Of a stretch of 64,000 nt of DNA, positions 12,035-21,560 are shown one piece after another (the stretch's first letter is position 1; every line of letters begins with the position of its first letter). The DNA lies in contig NC_071355.1 in NCBI RefSeq assembly GCF_943734655.1, forward strand, positions 200,216,939 to 200,280,938. The letters are read 5' to 3'. Under the pieces are notes generated by a model. It was not told where the DNA came from and made no database searches. It worked only from the letters and a program-made list of their open reading frames with translations. This stretch comes from Sabethes cyaneus. Lineage: Eukaryota; Arthropoda; Insecta; Diptera; Culicidae. Made by a program: the position numbers and the translations under genes.

Positions 12035-12435
12035 TACCAGAGTTTTGCGTCCAAGGACTATGCTTCATGTGGAATTCCAGTCAACCCAGTATGCAGCCTT
12101 CTCACCGATTTCATCAATGGTGCGACAGTTTAATCGATATACTGATCTTTTTAAATTTACTGAAACTTCATCTGTGTACCGGCGAAGATTACTAGAAAGT
12201 GACTTGTTGTAATGTTTTATGTAAATTGTAATGTATTATGTATAATTGTAATTGTGCAACATGCAATGTCCTGAAATCAAAAGATGATGGGGTTTTTATG
12301 CACATTTGAGGAAGGTCACGTTGTGACCACCTCAAGTGAGCTTTTCCCCATCCACGTGAAACTTCATTTAGACCGATAAGGTCAGATGAATAGAAATAAA
12401 TAAATTAAATTAAATAAATTAAATTAAATCTCAGA

Positions 12436-12722
12436 GCTGAATTCAAGCTGCCGAACTGCTTTAGAGATGATTATCTCATGGTGTAAATTAAATGACAATT
12501 TTACGTCCAGCAAAACACCAAGGTCGCTAAATCCATCCATTCTGCGCAATTCAATGGCGCCAATGGTGCAAATTTTAATGTTCTATTCCAATCGCAGCAA
12601 TTAGTTCACCTGCGTACGCTGTCATACTTCCAGATTCCAGCAATGATGTAAAATCATTGAGAATCAACAAAAAACCAAAGGCCCCATGTTGCTCCCTTGG
12701 GGATCTCTAATTTTATTGGTAA
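12436..12722 (-). pseudogene. Degraded Jockey/CR1-type RT fragment
   Basis: Read on the minus strand, 12715-12690 gives QGSNMGPLVF (RT motif B) and, after a frameshift, NDFTSLLESGSMTAYAGELI, where AYAGE replaces the usual YADD of motif C. Two frames and several stops are needed, so this is old debris. It borders the tail of the Jockey-like element. The family is inferred from the motif pair only. Confidence 0.5.
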
Positions 12723-12810
12723 CTTACTTTTACGGCGACAATCGGCATATCGAATCAATGCCGACCCACTCTTCGTGGTCGTAGAGTACCTTTTGGAAAC
12801 TAAACATCTT

Positions 12811-13925
12811 TTAGACGGCCAGTTTTGTGCGGAATTGACGGCTATGGGACCTCAGCTGGATATGTAATCTGTAGAAGGCTCTGTTGGCAGCCGCTACCCG
12901 TCTTTTTATTGCACTTTTGTCATAAGTCACTAACAAACCAAAGTAAATAAATTCGTTGACCACGTCAAAAATATCGTCATTCATCGCCACCAACACTCGC
13001 AGGGCTGCCGCACTCTTTACTAGTCACCATAACTTTATTTTGGCAGAATTTATTATAAATCCTATCCTCTGAGCTTGCTTCTTAACCTTTCGTTACTCGC
13101 ACAAACTTCGATTTATAAGCATGATAAAACCTAACAGAATTCACTCGAATACTAATGCCAGTTGGTGAAAAACTTGTGGAACTTTTTCCACCATTTGAAC
13201 GATCTTGGTCTGCAGTTCAACTTTGCTGAAAACAGTAATTTTCTTTACTGCTGGAATCCCGAGATATACTGAGATAAAGTTAACGGTTCGCAGGCGTTGT
13301 ACAAAATACAACAGCGCGAGTGACGGAGGGTTAAGATTTGTGTACATCTCTATCAGATTTCTACGGTTAACACCGATGATATCGATGTCCTTAGGAGCAT
13401 GTGAGATTTCGTGATGATGGTACTGCTTCTCTGCTCGAAAGCCCTTCATATAGCGCGTTCCAATGCAATGTTACACAGTATTTCGATTGTCCATCACCTT
13501 GCTTAAAACCACCTAGGCTCACAAACGAGTCCGATGTCTCACCCCCTATTCTGCCGCTTGATTTTGAACCATCAAAAGTAGCATGTATCAACCTAACCAG
13601 TTTTGTTGAAAAACCATGCTCATTTCGCTTAACTGAATCATAGGCCGCCTTGAAACCTATAAACAAATGGGGAATCTACAAGCTAAGTTCTTGGAATTCA
13701 TCGAGGATTTGTCGCAAGCTGAACATTTGGTCCATCGTGGAGCGTTTCTCTCGAAAGCCGCACTGGTATTCACAAAGAAAAGTTTTCTGCGACGACCTCA
13801 GTCTATGAAACAGGATGCGAGAGAGAAATTTGCATGTAGAATTGAGGAGAATAATCTCTCGACCATTGCTGCATTCGAGTCGATGGCCCTTTTTGTAAAT
13901 AGGGCATATGAGACTATACAACCAG
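12811..13925 (-). pseudogene. Degraded RTE-like reverse transcriptase, minus strand
   Basis: Three frames in order along the minus strand match successive parts of the RTE-like polymerase seen better at 52285-55167: CPIYKKGHRLECSNGREI and CGFREKRSTMDQMFSLRQIL (13921-13680), GFKAAYDSVKRNEHGFSTKL with the motif-A Asp (13660-13600) then GGFKQGDG (motif B, 13505), and FDVVNEFIYFGLLVTYDKSA (12975-12900) from the C-terminal region. Motif C is not found; 13000-13380 is scrambled. It carries several frameshifts and is inactive. Confidence 0.75.
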
Positions 13926-15160
13926 TCCGTAGGTGGTTCCTCCTCAGTCCATTGCTTTAGTAGAACCTGATAAATTGCGCGAATTTATTAGTAAACACCG
14001 ATAAAGTACGGGATCTGAGTTTCACACATAGTGTTCCACCTCTGAGATGTGAATACGGTCATTCAATCAATTATTGAGAAGCACCAAGCACTATTCCAAC
14101 TCTTCAACACAAAATGGCTTCTTTCCATCATATGATCCATCGAATGGAATTGTTGCCCCTCAGTAGAAAAGCGAAACAAATTGAAATGGATTATATTGTT
14201 GAAGTTGCTAAGTTAATTGGCTATAACAGAACTACCAATGAAGATATTTTTGGTAAGAAATGAAAAATCTACTATAGGAAAATATTTACAAACCAAAAGA
14301 TTTGGAAATAGTAGCTGTGTTAACACACCAATTTGGTCCTAAATTTAAAAGGTTTCGCCCTATTAATGCACTATGGAAGTTGATTATTGCGGAAGTGAAA
14401 AGTCTCAAAATATATAAGCAACAATTCCCCTCGCTCCTTAATAATAACCCGGGGAACAATTTTTCGTAGTCTTTGAAGCTTATTTCCAACCTAGCACGAT
14501 GTAAGACGGATTATTTATCCATGGAATCTTCCTATTCTGCCAAACGAGAAGGTGTGAGAATATAGATCATGATTAAATTACGTAAAAAAGATTGATTATT
14601 TCCAACACCCCAATCTTTCTAAACCTAAGTGCAAAACAACAATGGTTTAAGTTAAAATTTTTGTTATGAATCTACAGAGGTTTACAGAGGTTAACAGCAC
14701 TCAGATCGACCGATGTGCAAGTTACCATAGTTGTGCAAATGTCCAGAAATGTTGTGAAGAGAACGGAAACCTTTGCTACTGTAGAGATAGAAAATGTGAG
14801 ACTAAAAGTTATATTCGGTGGAGATATCGGTACCTCTCATAAATATCTCGGAAATTTAGAAATTGTACTACTATAAACGGCATAAACTGAGAATGAGAAT
14901 TCGGGAAATATGTTGACACTTCACGGTTTACTTTCAGAACGTCAACTTGGTTTAGGTTCAGATAAATCAAATATCCATGACCTGTAGAGATGAGGGAATT
15001 CCGATATTTTTTCTGAAAAGAAAATAATTGAATTGATAAAGCAATGGATGATGATTACATTGTCATTCGTCATCAACACTTTCAAAATGAAAACATGCCT
15101 AAACAAACAGTATTCAGTTCCGTATTTTGATTACAATAAATACTGGTTTCTAGTTGACTT
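13926..15160. other. Unassigned AT-rich sequence
   Basis: No recognisable gene, terminal repeat or RNA. Short frames without domains only. Confidence 0.45.
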
Positions 15161-15325
15161 TGAGTTACGAAGGTGGTCTTACAAGTCAGATGTCTTATAT
15201 TCGAATCTCTGCTGGAAGAAGCTGTTGGCGACAATAGTATCGTAGTACTTGCCACGTAATTGTCTCGTACTCTTAACAGCTGGCTGCGAAGTCTGTCAAA
15301 TAAAAACAGAGGGTCAAGTTTCGAA
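15161..15325 (+). mobile_element. tRNA-derived SINE copy
   Basis: The head TGAGTTACGAAGGTGGTCTT resembles a tRNA A-box region and TATTCGAATCTC, 30 bp further on, a B box. The body contains CGTAATTGTCTCGTACTC and GGCTGCGAAGTCTGTC and the end GGGTCAAGTT. The body and end are shared with the reversed copy at 33674-33795, and the end with 56637-56725, which establishes a repeat family. It is comparable to the tRNA-related SINEs of Aedes, but the family name is not asserted. Confidence 0.6.
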
Positions 15326-16746
15326 AAACGGAATGTAGCACCTACGTTTTGATTTGCTTTAAATGCAGTAAAATTGCGCTATTTACAATTAGTAAACATT
15401 CAAACAAAAGTCCACTCAGCAGTTATTATAATTGCATATTTTTAATTGGCAACTCAATCGATCCAAACCACCTTCGGCGGACGGCTAGCAGAAATTCATA
15501 ACATAACTTGCTCCTTGTCAACAGTCGACGTTCGATTCGAACGTCCATCACCTTAAGAACGTTGTCATTTACCTATCCCCTTGAGTGGCAAATAGCTGGC
15601 TATTGGTTGCAAACCAGTCAGTACAGTGTACAAAAGCTGTTGAAAAACAACAATTCCGCCACACGGTGTCACTCGAGCCCTTTGACAAACGTTGTCGTCT
15701 TCTTTCCGTTATAGGTGAGCAAATCTTTCGCTGGAATTGAGTTATTCACCGCTCGGAACATCGACAAGGGATATGTGGATATGGTCACCGATAAAGCAAA
15801 CCGAGTGAGGTGCAAATATTGGTTCTATAACGTTATTAATCCTATTTCTGATTTAAATTAATCCTTTGAAAGCATTTAAATTTCAATACAAAATTAACAT
15901 ATCTAATATCAATGTTTTACAATTAAATCAAGTTCTAGTACAATATAAGAGTATATTTTAAAGTGCTCGATTTTAAAGACAAACTGCGTTTGAAAAACGA
16001 AAATAGCTAAAAAGTACTAGCATAGGCAGTTCAATATTGCATTTCATTGGTCCTAGAAATATTTCTAAAAATAGGTTTTAAGAAATCTTAGCCGTTTTAG
16101 CTGTTACTAAAAATATTCAGAAAATCATTAGCTTTCACCTCTGCTAGGACCAACATCGGAACTCTCGCCCTGCGTAAATATTTCATGCTCGAAGCAAAAG
16201 AATGTTCGCACATGTGCATTGCATTATGCAGTATGTTTCGTCGTCGTCGTCTCGTGCGTGGTGGGGACAGACAGAAACCCTGATAACAGGACCGGTTGCG
16301 AGACGAGTTGCCTTTTATGCCGTCTTAATATGGGACGTTATTTTATCTTCAAGGCGAAATGCAATGCTAGCTCGTACCGTACCTAAGCCGGGCCGGTTGT
16401 GCCTGTTTGTTTTGTAAAATAAAAACCACTGACAGTGCGTTTACGCGGTTTTTACCGGTATGGACTGGGAGACCGCAAAAAAGATGACAACCTTCACCAG
16501 GCAGGCATGACGACGACATTTGCGCTGGCGAAGCTTATTTCAAAATCACCTTTCCGTGCGCGTAAAGTGAGACAATCACGGGCGCAGGGTGATTCATCGT
16601 GTTTTTATACCTGGCTTAAGTCCGCCGATCGTTCATTTCTGGCTTAGTAGTATGAAGCGAACGCGCCGCATCGCCATCGGTTCGACATTTTCTGTCTGAG
16701 TGGTATCGGCGGTTGCTGCCGAAACCCGAAACGAACCTCGTGACTT
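15326..16746. other. Unassigned; possible promoter-proximal sequence
   Basis: 15330-16190 is AT-rich with no feature. 16190-16746 is GC-richer and apparently single copy (CGTCGTCGTCTCGTGCG near 16240), directly upstream of the TATA-type promoter candidate. No coding domain seen. Confidence 0.4.
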
Positions 16747-16893
16747 TATATATAGCAGTAGGTATATGAAGCAGCTCAATACAGCTAAATCGTGTGATGC
16801 GCTGTGTTGTTTTCTAGACTTTGCGGTATCGAATACAACCTGAGAAGCGTCGGTACAATAAAATCATTGCACATTCCTAGTGGACGAATACAG
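16747..16893 (+). promoter_or_regulatory. Candidate TATA promoter and short first exon
   Basis: TATATATA at 16747-16754 is followed 31 bp from its first T by an initiator-like CTCAATAC (start A at 16778). The presumed exon continues to CAG|GTGAAGT at 16891-16900, a good splice donor, without a coding frame. The arrangement suits a short untranslated first exon of about 116 nt. Only motifs and spacing are seen. It could serve as an alternative start for a plus-strand gene further right. Confidence 0.4.
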
Positions 16894-17304
16894 GTGAAGT
16901 TTTGCTATAAAAATATATAGCACTTAACCTGTGAACTGGATAATATAGTTATGGACGGCTATTAATATCGTCTTGACAGTTCTAAGTTCTAAATCATGAT
17001 GCCATTTTGTCAAATCGAAAATCGTATTAATGTAAGTACATGTTTATTGGTCAACATTCGTTCACCAAATTCCAGAGGTCATTTATCATTTCACCTGGGA
17101 ATTATTCTGATGGTACTAAGTCGATGCAGCAGTTACGAGCGATGGAACATGACATCTGAACCCCTGCGAATCAGTGATACCAGATTTACGGTTTTTTGTC
17201 TGGTTTCTGTGGACCTACAGATCAAGTGCTTATATCTACCGAGTTTCATGAACTTTACAGAAAAGCTTTTAACTTCACTTTTTGCACTAACGTAAGAACT
17301 GACG

Positions 17305-17528
17305 ACACTATTAACACAAGGCATAACACTTATCGTTCTTACAAACATAAAAAGTATATTTACCTTTTACCGACCGGTTTCGGGCAACTAGCCCATCGAC
17401 GGGGTAATGCCCAATATATTGGGCATTACCCCGTCGATGGACTAGTTGCCCGAAACCGGTCGGTAAAAGGTAAATATACTTTTTATGTTCGTAAGAACGA
17501 TAAGTGTTATGCCTTGTGTTAATAGTGT
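17305..17528. repeat. Near-perfect 224-bp palindrome
   Basis: Two 112-bp arms meet without a spacer at 17416/17417, at CCCAATATATTGGG. Reading outward I find only two mismatches (in the GCCCATCGAC and ACAAACATAA blocks). A 12-bp direct repeat TTTACAGAAAAG at 17254-17265 and 17528-17539 brackets the palindrome plus about 39 bp on its left, which looks like a target duplication around a 262-bp foldback insertion. No coding frame is plausible. A hairpin RNA precursor is another possibility. Confidence 0.85.
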
Positions 17529-17539
17529 TTACAGAAAAG

Positions 17540-17989
17540 GTTGAAAATTTCTTTTAGTTACAAAAATCATGCGTATGCTGTTATGTAGTGAATAGTATTC
17601 CAAAAATCATCATTTTATTCTTTAAGAGTCGAGCTGAGAGTTTCTAACAGAGTTATTTTAAAAGAAATCCACGAATAGAATACTAAAGAGCATTTACAAG
17701 CTCATTACCCTCGATTCCGAAGCTTTCAGGTACCCAGAATAATAAAACTTCTTTCTGGCGGGAGAGTTCCCTTACAGTTGTGCTGCACTCCCAAATTAAT
17801 TGGATGTACATTTTGTGAACTAGAGAACTGACTATCCGTGAAAATGTGCTCTGTGCTCTGTGTTAGTGCTCTGAGGATCAAAAGATCTATGACCCTGATG
17901 ATGGTGGTCTTACAGGTCATCTCAGTATTCTAAAGACTATTAGTATTAATCCTCTGGTAATCAATAATGAAGACTGGATGGCGAAAAAA
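17540..17989. other. Unassigned
   Basis: AT-rich; no recognisable feature ahead of the I/LOA-type fragment. Confidence 0.4.
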
Positions 17990-19018
17990 TACAACTTTGA
18001 CCGAATTTTTCGTGTATTTGAGCCTAGGCGTGATTCCTGGGAAGACGGTGGTCCCGATCTTCGCCAAGGCTCGACGGTTTTTATACAGATGGTTCAAAAA
18101 TTGGCAACCAAGTGGGAGCAGGAGTAACTGGCCCAGGAATAGACATGTCAATTTCTATGGGTAGATGGCCAACTGTGTTCCAAACTGAAATTCAAGCAAT
18201 TCTAGAGTGTTCTACTGTGTGCTTGCGCAGAAACTAGAGACATTCAAATATATGCATCATGTCCGATAGTCAAGCAGCTCTAAATGCTTTAAAGTCGGCG
18301 ACATGCACATCAAAACACGTCTGGGAATGTATTCAATCACTCCAAAAATTATCTTGCCGTAACCAAGTCAACTTATATTGGGTCCCAGGTCACTGTGGAA
18401 TTGATGGAAATGAAAGGGCTGATGCGCTTGCAAGACTCGGATCTTCTCATCAATTTTTGGACCTGAGCCCTTTGCGGCCTATCTGCTTCTGCTTTAAAAA
18501 TGGAGCTAAAAGCATGGGAATGTAGGAAAGTGGAATCAAATTGGAATAACACTTTCAATGCTAGGCAGTCGAAACGGTTTATCTCTCCAACCATTTCTAT
18601 GACTCGCAAAATACTGGAGCTTTTAAAGAAAGATCTAAGCATCTATACTGGTCTAATAACAGGACATTGTCCGAGCCGCTATCATATGAAGCTTATGGGA
18701 AAACTTCAAGATGATATATGTCGCTTATGTGGCATAGAAAAAGAAGACTCGGAACACCTGTTATGCCGATGTCCGGCAATTTTTAATAAAAGATTAAGGT
18801 TCTTCGACAGAGGGCCGTTAGAACCCTTTGATATTTGGAGAACAATTCCCAGTACGGTAGTGCACTTTATCCGAAATGTATCACCGGACTGGACAAATGC
18901 TATTAATCAAACAATGACGGTCGCTTCTAATAGTGGTGCGTCATCTTGACAACATAGCTATAGTAAAATGGGGGATATATCACAATAGATCAAACAAATG
19001 GTCGCAGTGATAAAAATA
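17990..19018 (+). pseudogene. I/LOA-like LINE 3' fragment with RNase H
   Basis: The RNase H domain is recognisable: YTDGSKIGNQVGAGV (first Asp) near 18072, TVFQTEIQAI (Glu) near 18175, MSDSQAALNA (Asp) near 18259 and GNERADALAR (last Asp) near 18408. The C-terminal block has a C..C...H...C zinc-like cluster, CRLCGIEKEDSEHLLCRC, near 18718. A stop at about 18233 and a frameshift near 18495 break it; the stop at 18949 ends the frame. The 3' UTR 18950-19018 includes ATATCACAATAGAT and GGTCGCAGTGAT. RT and endonuclease are missing, so it is a 5'-truncated relic. Confidence 0.8.
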
Positions 19019-19039
19019 CCCAACATGGAAAAAAAAATC

Positions 19040-21105
19040 CGTGAAAATACCGATTTTCGCACGCCAATTTTTAATCCACCTGTAAAGAAACAGGAAGTAC
19101 CGGATGGAAGAACGGGCCCTCGATCGTTCCACACAGTGCGCACTGCATCAAATACACTGTATTGAACTTCCATGGTAGACTGTGCATCCATCCAGTCAGA
19201 GATTGTCGTTACTTGGGGTGACAGTTGGAACTCCCATAGTACGCGTTCCCTTCAAGTATGTTACGACACCTTTGCAACCTTAGTGCATCGAGTTCAGCTT
19301 CCTTCTTCACATGAAGATGTAAAGGCAACAAGTATAACATTGCTTCCATGGCTGCCATTGGTGTTGTATGCATGGTGCTATTCTCTGACAGACATCCAGG
19401 CGTCGAACTTTGCTTAGCTTGAGCTTTGCTGTCCCCTCGTCCACCTTTGACCACCATACGAAAGCATCACAGTTTAGCCTAGACCGTGCAGTTGTAGTGT
19501 ATGACCAAAGGGCTACTTGAGGTTTGAGTTCCCAGGTTTTGCCAAACAGTGAATTGCATGCCCGGATGGCCAAAGTTCCCTTCTTAACAACATAGTCTAG
19601 GTGAGCAGTCCAGTTCAGTTTATGATCCAAGATACTACTGTTTAACTACATTGCTGAAGCTTAGTCTAACACCATTCAATGAAGGGGAAGTAAGGATATG
19701 TCTTCTCCGCCTAGTAAGTGGTATAACGACTGTTTTGGTGGGGTTTATGTTCAGCCTCTCTTGTAAACACCACGAAATAGTGGTATTTAGAGCTTCTTGC
19801 ATGCGAGTTGACAGCACTGCATCAAACTTACCACTGACAATAAGTACTACGTCGTCGGTGTACGCAATAACCTCACAACCTTGCTTATTCAAGAGTGCGT
19901 CAACCACCAGTGACCAAAGCAAAGGGGAGAGGACTTTTCCTAGAGGACATCCTTGAGTGATCGACGTATCTCCCAATGAGGCTGTGATTTCCATGTTCGA
20001 CAGCATTGCTTAAATCCAGCTCATTGTCGACTGCTCAGTTCCTTTATTAACGAGAGCCTTATTTGAAGCGAAGAACGTGTTATCGAAAGCGCCTTCAATG
20101 TCAAGAAAAGCACATAGTGCCGTTTTTTTGTATTGGAGCGACTTCTCAATCAATGTCACTAGGCAAAGAAGTGCTGTTTCCGTAGATATACCGCGTTGGT
20201 AATCACTTGTATTGGCATGCAGAGGGAACACGGTGCTCCCCCAAACCGTTATTATGAAAAAAAAAGCTCTTTGAAATCGGATCTCACCAGTCGATTCGTG
20301 AGGTTGTACCGCATTTCTGGTAAAATTTTCAAAATCTTCTTACGGTGGAAATTTAAGTTACGCCCTTTCAAGTGCCGCAAGTACTAAAAACAATGTAAAA
20401 ACGACGAAACACTCATTACAAACCACGTTTTAAGCCACCAGTTCATGAAATAACCTGTAAATAGTGCTCTTCATATATCAGATACAACATTGCATGATCT
20501 TTACAGCTGTTGGTAAGTCTATTTTGAAAGTTTAAATTACGCTCTTTACGCATTTTATTGAATACCTAAAATGTTAAACGTATAAATTCGACTATGTACC
20601 ATTAATGTTAGTTGCGTATAGAAAAGAACAATAAAAACTCAACGCGTAACTCGCGGAACTCAAATTTCCGACGCAGGAAGATTTTGAAAATTTCCCCAGA
20701 GATGCAGTGCAACCTCACGAATCGACTAGTGGTGTCCGATTTCATGGAGCATTTTTTTTATAATAACGGTCTGGGGGAGCACCGTGAGGAGTTCCTTAAG
20801 AACTCATTACGGCTGTGATTATTCGTGATTTTTCCCTCAACTTGAGAAGCGTTGATGTCAGACGAATTGGTCTGATGAAAGCCTTAGGCATAGTTTTATC
20901 TTTTTTACACGCTTTAGCTATGAGCACCACCCTGACTTTCCGGCAGCTTGCCGGTACTCGTCTCAGCGCAAGGCTGACACGCAAGAGAGTGATGAGCTCG
21001 GACATTATAATCTCGTTCACTTTTTGTAAGAGAATAGTTAGTATGCCATCCGAACCTAGAGATTTCATTGGTTCAAAGGAGCCGAGTGCCCAATTGAAAA
21101 ACACA
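19040..21105 (-). pseudogene. I/LOA-like LINE RT fragment, minus strand, MITE-split
   Basis: On the minus strand 21105-20820 encodes the RT start (PMKSLGSDGI, ASCRKVRVVLIAKACKK, LTSTLLKL). After the MITE at 20786-20229 the frame resumes with PLHANTSDYQRGISTETALL, motif A FLDIEGAFDN (near 20110), motif B QGCPLGKVLSPLLW (near 19945) and motif C AYTDDVVLIV (near 19862). The thumb follows (DHKLNWTAHLDYV) and then the start of an RNase H, SGTSCFFTGGLKIG, near 19080, where the usual TDGSK is altered. It ends near 19040, facing the plus-strand I/LOA fragment. Frameshifts make it inactive. Confidence 0.8.
20229..20786. mobile_element. MITE with about 140-bp inverted repeats, 558 bp
   Basis: Left end CACGGTGCTCCCCCAAACCG matches the reversed right end CACGGTGCTCCCCCAGACCG, and similarity continues through GTCGATTCGTGAGGTTG and AAATTTTCAAAATCTTC to roughly 140 bp per arm. 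It interrupts the minus-strand LINE between the RT start and PLHANT, which fixes its limits. A target duplication is not obvious. It has no transposase frame and no superfamily is assigned. Confidence 0.8.
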
Positions 21106-21284
21106 ATAAAATCGACGAAAAGACTACAAACAGATGCGGAAAACGCAATGATAAAAAGAAGGCAAAAAATGCCGACAAGAAATAACAAAATCGATTTACA
21201 ATTGACGGCGCCATCAAGAGCAACTAAAAACGTCACCCAAAAACGATAAAAAGTGACAATAAATCGCTGAAAAGAGACAAAGAG

Positions 21285-21560
21285 ACCATGTAACTATGTC
21301 AAAATGACAGATATTAAGCATATTACTCGAGCACCAAGCTTCAAATTTGTCCACTAGACGTTGCAGTTCAACGTAGTCGGCATTCGTTCTAAATATCTTA
21401 TAGACTATTATATCGTGGGTATGAAAAGGCCGATAGCGATTATTTGCAAAAACCCCAAAAAGTAGTGGTCCAAGGTTGCTGCCTTGTGCTACGCCGGAGA
21501 TATTGCTGAATATGTCAAGAAATTGGAACCCGATTTTCACACTCAGCCTACGATACGTGT
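21285..21560 (-). pseudogene. Jockey-like RT fragment, minus strand
   Basis: The minus-strand frame contains SGVAQGSNLGPLLFGVFAN (RT motif B, near 21490) then HDIIVYKIFRTNADYVELQR and FEAWCSSNMLNI. These are close to GSNLGPLLFSLFINN and FTDWCERNQLLL of the element at 9628-12211. The catalytic FADD has been lost in a small deletion. Upstream and downstream domains are missing. Confidence 0.75.

Larger units (their letters stand above)
9628..12211 (+). pseudogene. Jockey-like reverse transcriptase, split by a MITE
   Basis: Open from about 9628 to a stop inside the MITE at 11380, then resumed at 12035-12211. RT motif A is YTDLKAAFDTVNH near 10435, motif B is GVPQGSNLGPLLFSLFINN near 10608, and the catalytic FADD is near 10701. 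The thumb and C-terminal region include WCPHQATW and IQRKFVRYALRN. Removing the MITE and one TA joins YAPT to RVLRPRTML in frame, the usual C-terminal Jockey block. The enzyme would reverse transcribe its own RNA at a nicked target. Lacking an endonuclease and start codon, this copy is inactive. No in-frame stop exists outside the MITE, so the truncation is fairly recent. Confidence 0.85.
9620..12425 (+). mobile_element. Jockey-like non-LTR element, 5'-truncated
   Basis: It contains a reverse-transcriptase frame, a short 3' UTR (12212-12380) and an AAATAAATTAAATT-type tail ending near 12425. The endonuclease and ORF1 are absent, so it is 5'-truncated near 9620, as is usual for target-primed insertions. 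A TA-flanked MITE (11357-12034) sits inside the coding frame. Related RT fragments lie at 12436-12722, 21285-21560 and 41640-42330. Confidence 0.85.
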
